DNA from: Allacma fusca | Lineage: Eukaryota; Arthropoda; Collembola; Symphypleona; Sminthuridae | Direction of reading: 5' to 3' | Assembly (NCBI GenBank): GCA_947179485.1 | Contig: OX359249.1 | Span: 496,001 to 560,000, forward strand | Length of the DNA stretch: 64,000 nt | Shown here: in pieces, positions 35,907 through 46,900 of the stretch | How positions within the stretch are numbered: position 1 is the first letter of the stretch | Layout: every line of letters starts with the position of its first letter | The notes under the pieces: generated by a model | The model's database searches: none | Told to the model about the DNA's origin: nothing | What the model saw: only the letters and a program-made list of their open reading frames with translations | Translations under genes and position numbers: made by a program

Positions 35907-36803
35907 GTACATACCTACATTTTCATGCTTAAGTACCTACCTTTTTTTAAGTAGATTTATTTGTTTTTTATGATTTACTGATTATTCCCAGTATACATAA
36001 ATTGCAGATTTTTTTCCTCGAAATATACAGCCTACATACAAATGCCTACACAATATGACAAGATTTGAGCATAACCTACAATTTTGCCTACTTCTAGGCA
36101 TACATGTAGGGTATGCGCCCAGCTTTGGTATGCTGGATTGTCGTCCAGCATTTCACAACGCTGGAGTTGCAACAAATTCCATGGAGATTCAAATGGCCTC
36201 AAGTCAAAACTTGCGGTCACCAGAATCAAAAATGTGATTTCATTTTTAAGTAAAACTTTCTTTTTATTAATGCATTTTCCTTACCCTTTGTGTTAGCATA
36301 CGGTTCTTGTCATTCTCACAACACTGACATGCATAGATATATTTAACATCTCCCTGAAATTTCCTATAACCCAGAGTCAAAAATCTATAATGAAACAGAT
36401 TTTGAAATGGGAAAAAACAATTTAAAGTTTTAAAAATGTGATTTTTCCTAAAAAAATCCGGCTCTTCTTCAACACCTTGACTATTACTCTATCGGTCTAT
36501 TCTGTAGTTATTTTCGAAGATCTGACATCGATTCAAAAATGCTAACGGTATCGTTAGATAAGATTTGTTACCTCCCCGAATAAATCTTGTAACAAAAAGT
36601 AGAAACCCTACTATTTTGACCTTCGAGTTCTAAAAGCTTTAACTACAGTGATACCGTGATATGATATAAGTGGCCTTCCTTTATTATTTGCGTTAATTTT
36701 TTATTATTATTAATTATTTTATAAAAGACGAGTTAAAAAAGCTTTGCCAATGGAAAATAGGTATATACCGCATATAAGCTTGTTAGTAAGCCTTGGTGGT
36801 AAG
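35907..36803. other. Non-coding DNA
   Basis: Overlapping short frames on both strands at 36030-36300 show no family resemblance. TGCTGGATTGTCGTCCAGCA (36129) is a minor hairpin. Confidence 0.35.
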
Positions 36804-36960
36804 TAGTGGTCCCGATCTTTCAATTCTGGAACAAAAACTCGATTCGATTCAATTAAATTCGGATTCATCATTTTTCCATTCAATTCATTTCATGAATGAA
36901 AACACGCAAAATGCCTCGAATATCGCGATTCAAACGATTCACGTGCAACGTATTTGCTCG
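36804..36960. mobile_element. hAT left-end fragment
   Basis: TAGTGGTCCCGATCTTTCAATTC followed by GATTCGATTCAATT resembles the left end of the complete hAT at 17080. No right end or duplication was found, so this is a truncated relative. Confidence 0.45.
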
Positions 36961-37182
36961 CATATCCCGCTAAAAAAGGAACTAGTAACGCATCACATTA
37001 AAAACCTCGCACGTGTTTCTGAGACATTTTTGTTGGAAAACCGACTTATCGATTACTTCGTAAATAATGTTTATACATTAAATACATCAATTATCATTAT
37101 TATTACAGCATTTAGTAATGGTCCAATCTAGGTTATAACGGGACAATTAATTAACTGGATAAGCATCTCGATGCTAATATTA

Positions 37183-37357
37183 CAGTCAACTCTCGCTATA
37201 AGGGATGCTCATGGGATTCGCAAAATTTGTCCCTTATAAACATCCCTTATAAGCATAGTGTTATAAGTTGTGTAAATGGGAATCGGGGTTGCAAATCCCA
37301 ATCCCTTATATCAAAAAATCCCTTATATGGGTATCCCTTATAGCGAGAGTTTACTGT
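37183..37357. mobile_element. pogo/Tigger-like MITE, 175 bp
   Basis: CAGTCAACTCTCGCTATAAG and CTTATAGCGAGAGTTTACTG are inverted ends flanked by TA on both sides (37181, 37358). The interior repeats CCCTTATA. The ends and TA target fit the pogo branch of Tc1/mariner. Confidence 0.8.
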
Positions 37358-38314
37358 ATTCACCATTTTAGTGATAGTGAAGTTGCGTTAGCGTTATATT
37401 CTTCCGCAGCTTTATGCAGTCATTATAAAATCTTTACATTACTGGCCACTTTATGTGTTAATTTAAAGCTTGGCGCGCTCATTTCACTATGTAGCAAGCC
37501 GATATGTAGTATACTCTTTCACTATATAGCCAAGCAAACCGGTGGTATATACAGCAAACAAGAAATCCGAGAAGAGAAGCACAGCGAGCTGAGCGAGCTG
37601 AAAAAGCTCTCCTCTGCGACAGAGTTTCAGCTCGCTGTGCTTCTTGGCTTTATACCAACTGCTTGCAGTCTACTGGAAGCTTACTGTAATAAATTAGAGC
37701 TCACAATATAAAGTAATTTATTTTAGATTAGCGCTTAAAAGCATTAATCATAATATTATAAACATTAGTCATAAATCATCAAATGTGGATTAAATTATGC
37801 CTGGTAGTGAAAAAAACTAGGATCGGTTACAGCACTGAAGAATTTGAGGAGAGGGGAATTTTAGTGACTCCTGGGATTCCTATTAGGAAAAAGCAAATGG
37901 AAATTATTGAAACTACTTATATTGTAACACTTTATATTTACGCCAGTTAAATTCTCAAACACTGTATTGCTGAAGCTATTTGCCCACTACTTTTTAATTA
38001 CAAGCCTTAACATTCATACATTTGATCTTTATATCCCCTATAAATATCATTAGGCAATAAAGATTAATTGGTACAATCAATTTAGTGACTATAGCACGTG
38101 AAAAGTGTTGGGCTAATATGAATTCCTTTCATTTTTCATATTTTAAATAATCATTGCGTACAGTGTCGGAGGCTTCAGTTACATTATTACGGTGCAAGGT
38201 GCAACTGAGTTATACACAAATTATAAAAAAGCATATTTGTTCAGCACAACGTGCTGATCCACTAAGGGGCGAGCCACCATACAGTGATGCAACAACAAGA
38301 TTTAATAACAATGG
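37358..38314. other. Non-coding DNA with a strong hairpin
   Basis: AAGCACAGCGAGCTGA (37577-37592) is perfectly inverted at 37627-37642 with a 34-base loop. The rest is AT-rich. CAGCACAACGTGCTG at 38240 is a second, smaller palindrome. No gene is supported. Confidence 0.4.
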
Positions 38315-38422
38315 AATATTGGTATTAAATTGATCAAGCGATTAGTTAAATTCCACGTATATAGCCAAATATTGAGTTTGGGAGAGAACATTAGTGAGCC
38401 GGAGAGTTGTACCATAATTTTT
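38315..38422 (+). repeat. Left copy of a 106-108 bp direct repeat
   Basis: It begins AATATTGGTATTAAATTGAT and ends GTTGTACCATAATTTTT. By eye it is identical throughout to 41124-41231. The two copies flank exactly one LINE insertion, so they are read as an exceptionally long target-site duplication. The left limit is ambiguous by two bases because of the poly-A junction. Confidence 0.9.
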
Positions 38423-41123
38423 AGAAAATTTTAATTTTTTAGAAAAGGATTGCAAAGAAACATGTTAGCACTCCTATCCAGATACAATATGAGTGATGTG
38501 TATAGATATATGTATCCGGATGGCACAGCAATGACCCATGTAGGCACACTTAAACATAAACCTAAAGCAAGACTTGACCGGTTTTATATTAACAGTGCCT
38601 TAAAAACAACAATTGTAGCCTGCGAAAACTATCCGTCATTTAGTGACCACTTAATAGTGCAAATAAAAATGCAATTAACGAAGAAAAAGCAAGCTGTAAC
38701 ATGGCGATTTAACAATGAATTGCTTGAAAACTCTATCTTCATATACCAGGTTAAACAGTTACTACAGACTTTTATAGATAATGAAACAAAAGAGTTAGAA
38801 GACTATGAAATACTAAAGAGAGACATTCAAACGAGTGCACGATCAGTTTCACATTTATTACAAATAAATTTTGCAAACGAACTTAAAAAATTCCAACGAA
38901 AAGCTCAACTTCAAATAGGCACTAATACTTCATTGTCTGAAACCTTTCAAGAAATGATAGAACTTTTCCAAGCTAACCCACAATATGAGGAACTATCAAA
39001 AATACCCAAAGCTAAAACTACAATTGATTTTGAAAATGCACTGTCAGGTCTCTCTCAAAGCGATAAAATAGATTATGCACGGTCCTTTTTTAGCAACAAA
39101 TATGCACCTCACAAGCCACTACCAAGAGAACACAGTATGTACCTGAACAATCTTCCCAGAATATCTCAAATGCAACAAGACCACATTGGTAAACAGCTCA
39201 ATATTAAGGATATAAATTGCGCAATCAATAAGTTACAAAAGCTGAAAGCCCCCGGATCTGACGGTCTCACATCAGAATTTTATAAACACTTCGCAACATA
39301 TTATAATCACATCCTTCTATGGCTAATTAATAAATGTCTACTGACAAAATTACTCCCCAAATCGCTTAGAAATGCTATAATAACTCTAATACATATATAA
39401 AAAAGGTGACCCGAAAAATTTAACAAACTATAGGCCAATTAGTCTATGCAACACAGATTACAAAATACTGGCAATAATAAATAGTCTTTTTCGGGAATTT
39501 AAACTACCCTCTAAAAAACTGGCAAGATCTGTGGGAGAAATTTGCAACAAAACTGGACTTTTGTGAGAATAAATTCCCCAATGCAAGTATTACACTTAAA
39601 GCCAAAATACTAAACATATTCGTACTCCCCATACTGTGGTACAAACTTAAAGTGTTAGACCCACCCAATGATTTCCTAAGTAAAATTAAAGATAAAGTCG
39701 AAGCATATATCTGGAACAGAGGGAAATGTTGGGTTAAGAAGGACTTCATCTATAATAGAAGGCAACATGGTGGCCTCAATGTTAAGAATCCTTTAGCAAT
39801 AATAAAAACATTTAGAATAAGACAAATGATGCAGTACTACCAAAAACGGTTCAATGCCTATTTCGGGCTGGACGCCGGAAAAACTACTCCTTTTTAGGAA
39901 ATTCGGAACAGTACAGAGTGACAATCCTTACTATATAAACATGATGAACATAGCAAAAACGGTGAAGTTAATACCCGTTGGATTAACGCTGGAAGAGATG
40001 GAAAATACGAGTGTTCTACATTATGTATCACTGAGCGATTCCCAAATAGTAATAAATGCAGGGATACAAAGCATAGCTGACTTCCTGCTCAAAATGGATT
40101 CTATCAATACCAACATACAGGAGAAGAACGCTCAATAATATCGAAGTCAAATACAAGGAAGTGTTCGGAAGAATTCAAAATGAGAAGGATGGTGTAACCC
40201 ACTTCGAGGCCTTCAGCGATCTTGAGCCAGGATATATAGCGATCAACGCAAGAAATCTATACTCCATATGTCTCTGGAGTCTACCTGCTTTCAAACTCCA
40301 TCTTGATCTGATTAACAAAATGAAGTCACATTCCTGGCACAACATGAAGATATGCAAAAGCCTAAAGGAAGAAGAAATTGTATGGAAAACATGGCACGGT
40401 GCCATATGTACACCTATTATGGCCTACCAAATGGGCCTAAGCAATAATACAAACTGTCCATTCTGTTACAAACGTAATACAAGTGTAACACACTACATAA
40501 TATGTATCTACTTTGAAAGCATGTGGACCTACACTGCCATGTTATTCAGCAGGTCCGGAACGGCATGGGAAGAGAGCATTAAGGTCAAAGGCTATCACAG
40601 CTACAACACAAACAATAGATGTCTTATGCACATTCTTAACATGAGTTATGCAGTGATTTACGAAGACATTTACCTTGTTTACAACAAGATACCAATAAAA
40701 ACTACTAAAAATCGCCTGCGACAAAAGATCTTTGAAATAATATACGTGGACTACTATAAGCACAAATCTAACAGAACACTCAGTTACTTCAAAGTTTATT
40801 GGGACTGTTTAAAATATGCAATAAGAATCAATGATGAAAGTATAGACATACGACTACCTAGCTAAACTCAACCAGACCATTTGTCAAGCTGGGAGCATCA
40901 GCAACTCCTGTAATCCATAAGCTGGAAGCATACAAATGTGGATGGGAAGACAAGCAATATCAATAGAGAGTCCAACCCGCGTGAATAGTCTTTAATTTCA
41001 TTAATTGCATGACTCCCAAAATACAAATTTATAAAACCTGAGCTATAAAAATAGCCGCTAAGGCCCTTTGTAAACATTGAATAATAGCCTGAATAAAATT
41101 GACCTTGCCAACTCTAAAAAAAA
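38423..41123 (+). mobile_element. Defective L1/Tx1-like LINE with poly-A tail
   Basis: The 2.7-kb insertion starts within the endonuclease domain (5' truncated), lacks the central RT, and ends with an A10 run at 41116-41125. It lies between two identical repeats of about 107 bp, so it is young. Its coding region was already defective, which implies that another element's proteins mobilised it. Confidence 0.85.
38450..40865 (+). pseudogene. ORF2 remnant of the L1/Tx1-like LINE
   Basis: The first open block (to 39400) has the endonuclease C-terminus (LDRFYI, FSDHLIVQI) and the start of the RT (KLKAPGSDGLTSEFYKHF). After a frameshift come NYRPISLCNTDYKILA and then a junction near 39490. Beyond it the sequence jumps to the C-terminal part (LWEKFATKLDF, LNIFVLPILWYKLKV, IWNRGKCWV, RRQHGGLNVKNP), so the segment with the catalytic F/YADD is deleted. 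The last block (40161-40865) has a Cys/His motif CPFCYKRNTSVTHY. At least three frame breaks are present. No active reverse transcriptase can be made. Confidence 0.8.
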
Positions 41124-41231
41124 AATATTGGTATTAAATTGATCAAGCGATTAGTTAAATTCCACGTATATAGCCAAATATTGAGTTTGGGAGAGAACAT
41201 TAGTGAGCCGGAGAGTTGTACCATAATTTTT
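41124..41231 (+). repeat. Right copy of the 106-108 bp direct repeat
   Basis: This is identical to 38315-38422 and follows the LINE poly-A run directly. Confidence 0.9.
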
Positions 41232-41414
41232 TGATGATGTAATGTCAACTAGCTATATGAAACGGGTTGTTAGTCTTACAATTAATAGTCCACATGTCTT
41301 ATATGATATTACTTTAGCCGGCGAAGCGGGCAATTAACATTAAGCCTTCTCGACAGGCCTTGATACGGGATCAATAGCCATTTACTGTTTTGTGTACTAT
41401 CACAATTCTTAAGT

Positions 41415-41447
41415 AATTGTCCCTGTGAAGCACAGGGCTTTTACTAG
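41415..41447 (+). mobile_element. Helitron-like 3' end
   Basis: CCCTGTG-AAG-CACAGGG is a perfect 7-bp hairpin. It is followed after a short spacer by CTAG and then T, the layout of a Helitron 3' terminus inserted at an A/T site. The 5' end (TC) was not identified. The GCCGGCGAAGCGGGC stretch at 41316 may belong to the same element. Confidence 0.5.
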
Positions 41448-41485
41448 TCCTTAAATAAAATGTTTATGCTACCACCTTTTACTCT

Positions 41486-41620
41486 CTGAATGATTTGAAT
41501 CATCATTCGATTCAATTCAGCGTGCAGAAATGAATCAAATTGAATCCTGTGAATCGTGAATTGAATCGAATCATTGTATTTCATTCAATTCATAAGTTGA
41601 ATTTATTATTGAATTAAATT
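41486..41620. mobile_element. hAT-like subterminal fragment
   Basis: The stretch is dense in GATTCAATTC, GAATTGAATCGAATC and related motifs, like the subterminal regions of the hAT at 17080. No terminal motif or duplication is visible. Confidence 0.35.
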
Positions 41621-42099
41621 GGAGTGCGTTTAGGAGGGAGAGCGAAGATTTGATTTACATAATGGTCAAAGTATGGCTTAAAATTTCGATTACATGGTAC
41701 CCATACATTATGTGCTTTTTACATGCTTTTTTAATTTGCAGGATTTGTTGTCTTGCATAAATTTTAACAATATGCATTATAGAACAGGCCAAAGGTGTCC
41801 AAATGACTCAGCGTACCCTATATCCTTCCTATATTTAATATTGACACCGAGCCTACATATATGCCTACATTTAAACGGCCGAATAGATCAACTTATTGTT
41901 TTCTTCCTATATGGGGAACACCAAGCCTACATTGATGAATTACCTCAACGTATTCTACATTCTTCCTACACCTTATATGCTTTTCGTTAACGACAGGCTA
42001 CTTAAGGGCATTTTATGGTTATATAATTAAGCCCCTGCCTCAAGTCAGCGGGATTGAAATTGAATAGTTTGAGTTTAGTCACATTGGTCGAAGTTCCAA

Positions 42100-42240
42100 A
42101 AAGCAGAACAGTTTGTCGATGATCTCACCTTGGTTTGCGCCAGAAATCGTGCCGAAGTTTTATAATTCTGGTCAAAAGGCATGTTGCACGATGCACTTAC
42201 GATTTCACAAATTAAATAAAACAAAAATCATTTTTTCGTC
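42100..42240 (+). pseudogene. Reverse transcriptase fragment of a LINE
   Basis: The frame QFVDDLTLVCARNRAEVL recalls the catalytic F/YADD block of R1/Jockey-type RTs, and LHDALTIS follows after a stop. It is short and broken. Confidence 0.35.
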
Positions 42241-42329
42241 AGCGATTGTGACAATAGAAATCTATTAGCTGACTGACAACATATCTCGTAGGAACCCCTG
42301 TTTGAAATATATCTATAAAATACTTCTGG

Positions 42330-42659
42330 CAGGGAAAATCTCAAAGGGAAGGGATTTATTTTTGCGAACCGGGATTTTTAAAATCGTTGACCTTTTTTCA
42401 GCAGGGATTTTTAAATTTGTTGGCATGTTTCAGGGGAATTTGTTATTCAAACAGGGATTTTTAGATTGAATGGCCTAATTTGGCAGGGATTTCAGGTCTT
42501 GTAGGGAACATTTTTTGCCAATAGGGATTTTAAAAATAGTCGACCTTTTTTTCAGTAGGGATTTTTGAAATCGTTGAGGACCTACCATCAGGGAGATAAT
42601 AGTCAGCAGGGAAATTCAGAAATGATCTTCCAGGGAGATTTACAAAAATCCGACCCCTG
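42330..42659. mobile_element. CAGGGGTCSG-family hAT MITE, one end degraded
   Basis: The right end, as complement, reads CAGGGGTCGGATTTTTGTAA. It continues with CCCTGGAAGAT, matching the left end of the element at 8539. GCAGGGATTTTT modules repeat inside. The left terminus is not recognisable. Confidence 0.65.
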
Positions 42660-42914
42660 TGTCGACAAGCCTCTTAAGTAAAATCCTTACACATTATAAA
42701 TAGCCTACAAATAGGCCCATATGTAGGATAGGCGGACACCTTTTGGATAGGCTTTTGAAATCATTATTTTACGATGTATGCAAAAAAGGTAAGAAGTACT
42801 TCATTCACCACTTTTCGAGGGTTATCATCGCTAATTGGGTATCTCTCGTGAATGTAAACATGATAAAACATAGCACCATTTTCAAACATTTAGTTGTGAT
42901 TGAATATAAGACTA

Positions 42915-42950
42915 CTAGTAAAAGCCCAGTCCTTCACAGGGACGATTTCT
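42915..42950 (-). mobile_element. Helitron-like 3' end, minus strand
   Basis: The complement reads CCCTGTGAAGGACTGGG, then CTTTTACTAG followed by T. It matches the end at 41415-41447, but the hairpin is degraded. The body would extend to the right; no 5' end was found. Confidence 0.45.
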
Positions 42951-43700
42951 TGAAGAGGTGGGTGTGATTGTAGATATTAAAAGCCACACTTTTTGTGAGA
43001 GAATTGTATGCCTAAATCGGTCGCAATTATATTAAGAGCAGCGCTTTAAATAAACGGACAGGTACTAGTCATTAATAATAAGAAGTGCTTGGCATGCCAC
43101 CTTTTGGGCGTTGTGTGTGACCATTGAACTATGAAAGTGCGAAACTTGAAATAAATGGACAGAAAGTGTTCTTTAATAATAAGGATCTATAAGGAACTAT
43201 CTATTCACTCGTAGTTTACATTTACCTTAATTGTACATCGAACTTTCGAAATTCAAATGAATTCGTTTTGTTCCACCTTGTTTTATATATCTTCTACTTT
43301 CGCTGTTTAATGATCTTTCAAGCAAACATAAGTTTAAATTTTGTGAGCCTGCATTTTGCCACCATTAAATTGAGGATTGCTGAAGCTAACCTAATCAAAT
43401 GATAAGATCAAATGACAAGACAAGCCATTCTGAAGCATTGCATAACTCTGCGACAAAATACGGAATAAAATCTTTTGGAAATTATAGGCAGGTATTCGCC
43501 AATGAAATTAAGCAGGCGTTGTAGGAAATTCAGTGCGCAAAGCCATTCCAAAATTCCAACATACGAATGTAGGTAGGCATAAAATGTGTTCAGGCTTGTA
43601 AATAGATTCTTTTGTGGATATGGATTTATAGGTAGGCAAATTGGTTTGGATACGTTTGCAGGATGCTCTTAGAGGAGAGTACGTGGCGTCAGTTTTGAAG
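42951..43700. other. Non-coding DNA upstream of RSBN1
   Basis: Repeated fragments such as AAATAAACGGACAG and AAATAAATGGACAG (43047, 43151) and TAATAATAAG suggest part of a repeat, possibly the Helitron body. The RSBN1 promoter must lie in or near the last part; no TATA box was identified. Confidence 0.35.
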
Positions 43701-43964
43701 AGTGTTGTCTGTTGTGATGTTGTAAACGGTGTGTAGCCCGGAAAGCGGGCCTCCTTGCTGGCGAAACATATTGAAGTTGGTCGCTGCGTAGCACTGGGAG
43801 AGCTTGAGTGTGTGAGTCAGTCTGACTCACAAACTCACAACGGCCCTGGGCGCTACAATTGCACTGAAGAGAGCCAAAATATTCATAAAAACAAATATAA
43901 AGTTTGTTGCTACTTTTCGAGCAACCAAAACCTCTCTTTACGTCCTAGGTCCTAGTGACTTCCA

Positions 43965-46900
43965 ATGCAGCCTGATGTGACCTCAACAGCAGACTCTCCC
44001 GCGCACAGACAATACTTCCTGCATGACCCCTGGACAAGCTTGTCGTCGTCAAGTCCTGAGTTTGTTCATCACACTTACTCGTCCCGGGAAAGTGTGATCC
44101 TGCGAGGCGGACCCACAAGCACGAGTCCAGTGACCGCTTTCCCGGACCCCAGTGGAAATGTTGTGATCAGTTCCATCCCCACGTCCGGTCAGATCCACCA
44201 AATCATTCCTCATCATGCTTCCCAGTCATTTTCTCATTCTGAGTTTGAAGACGCCATCCCTCAGTTGGAATCAATCAATGGACTTGAAGTAATCAACTCA
44301 CTCCAAGGCAAAGATCTCAATCATTATCAGAACTCAGTTAGTCCCTGTTTACAACCACCTTGCAGTAGACAATTAAATCCCGTAGGCGACGTGATTAACA
44401 GTGTGCAGCCTTCTTTTCAACAGTTCCCAGATGCCCTACGACCTTCATTTGGTTTGGAGTGCATGTTGGACAAAGAGACCTCGCTTTCTAAATGTGACAA
44501 GCAGGAATGGGCGAAGCAGATGTTTGGTGGGCACCATAAGAAGAGACCCATGGTGGACGATTTGGATGGGTCCTGTAAGCGTGTCAAGTACTTCTACGAC
44601 AGTCATCCCTCGCACGAGCAACTGGACGATTCCGAACTGTGCTCCACAAGCCACGTGGGCGAGTCTGGTCAGTCCTTGTTTGTCTCACATGCTGAGAGTC
44701 CTCATTGGACGGACACTGTCAGTTCCGGTCACCACAATGATCATTTCTTGAACTCCACACCTGTTGATGGGAGTATGCAAAGCTCACTGGGAATTCACAA
44801 TGCCCTAGACAACTACCAGACGGTGCCTCCTAATGATAATGACTCTGCTGTGCTCAACAATCTGTCGAAAGCAATTCTCCAAGTTCACGTAAATGACACG
44901 GGTTGTGTAGATAATCTCCTTGACGGTTGCCATGAGGCCATGTCAGCTGATTCACAGTCTCGTGGTGACAGTGCAATAATTAGGCGAATTCCCAGTCAAG
45001 AAATTGTAACGAGTAGTTGTGCCCCATCCGTGGGAAATCCCTCTCCCCAGAGTGACCTGCAAGTTCTCGGTGAGATTCTAAAAGTAGATCCGGAGACGGT
45101 CCCTAACAGCTCTCAACGCTCCCGTAATTCTTCCGGGGGGTCTGCAAGTGCTCGAAGCCCCAGTTGTTTATTGAAGGATGATACAAAAGAAAATGGTAAA
45201 GACGTTCCCGCCCAATCGTCCACATCGGATCCTCCAAGTAAACCTAAAAGCAAAAGATATTTTTGGCCACCCCCACCTCGACTGTATAGGGACTGCAGCT
45301 ATAATATTTTAGATTTCCATCCTCCGGATAATCAGCTCGGACAAATCATCAAGAATCTCACTTTCAGCAGGTTCATTTGGGTTGAAACTCATCCGAACGG
45401 TGGAGCACATACACTTCACATTTTTCAGGATGAAATTTCTCAATTGCCTTCTGAGGAATCTGAGCAGTTAGCGCTGGAATTTCTTAAAGTATGATTCATA
45501 ACCTCAACCTTTGTCCAGATCTTCCAGAAAGTAATTATGCTCTGGTGCTAACATCCATTTTGTCATTGTAATTTGATTTCAGTTGGTCTTCAGCGAGGAC
45601 GAAGCTGGATTCGCATATTTTACCATGGGTATTGTGCACGATTCTGCCCGCTACATGCCCGATTTACTCGACTACATGACAAATGAGTTCCCTAACTTGG
45701 TCGTCAAAGCTGGGGTCATCCATCGCCAGTCTGACATTGAAACTACAACAATGGCTCAGTACAGTCAGCAGGCATGTGCACTAAATTCAATCAAAATTCA
45801 TAATTTTCTCTCAAACTTTATGTGCATTGTAGCCTGAAACTGGATTATTGTCAATTATTTCTTTTGCGCAGATCAAAAATAGGATGCCTATGTAAACACA
45901 TCTTTTATTTTATTTTTTTCACATCAGGTCTACGACTTGACGATCGATGACCTTTTCAATTCTTTATTTATTATGCAAACGGTAGTTAAAGGTAGTAATA
46001 TTAGTAGGTCTCACCCTTCCCCCCTTGGTAATTATAACATGCATGCGATCGCAGTTGCAATAATAATTACTTCATAGTTCCAGTTATTCTCGCTCTGATA
46101 TATTGCAGTAGGAAAACCTCGGTGCCTCAATAGGAAAAAACCTCCCTTGGTCAAAAGAGATTCCAATAATAGGCCGTTCTCACTGTTGGTTCAGTGCTGT
46201 GATTTAATACCTATAAGTGTTCATATGTCTCACACATACATACATGTCTATATCGTCTTAGAATTACGCGTTGACAGTTTGAAAAAACTTTTACTTGAAT
46301 CATTATCAGTCATATCTTAGATCAATCTAGTTCTGTAGTATAGTTAGCAACTTCTGATGACTAAATTTGAGGCTTACAGATATTTGAGTGAGTTAAATTA
46401 AAAGCAGTTCCCAAGTAGAAATAAACGTTCGTTTTGAAAACTATTTCAATACAAATAATGAATTTGAGATGGGTAAATTATCTTGGTTTGAGGCAGCTTC
46501 AAGCTCGGTGACCTAGTAAAAGTGTAAGATTATTGTTTTAAGTTTCACTACTTCAGCTGCAAATGTCACGGCATGGAATAGTTTTGAAAAACAGTACCAC
46601 ACCATGTCTTGACCGTTCAAGATTTAATTTGCGGCTCCTAAATGCTTCGTGTATAATTATACAGATGTACAAACATTATTGGAAGGGCTTACTTGTTAGA
46701 GATCTGTTGGCAACAAGATTTTGACAGTTGTGAATTAGTCGAAGGAAAAACAAAAATGTGCAACGATGATGATTCATTTGATTTAATACTTGCATTTTAA
46801 TTATTTCATTAACCTAAATTGACGTCATTTAATTTTTTAGGTATACGCTCACTATTCCAGCGGGACATTTCGTTGTGGGCCTTTAAACCAGCTTAGCCTT

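Noticed and set aside
36032..36296. Three overlapping frames of 60-70 codons
   Set aside because: They lie on both strands over the same bases, with no recognisable motif.
37268..37711. 147-codon plus-strand open frame
   Set aside because: It begins inside the pogo-like MITE, crosses the 16-bp hairpin and shows no family motif.
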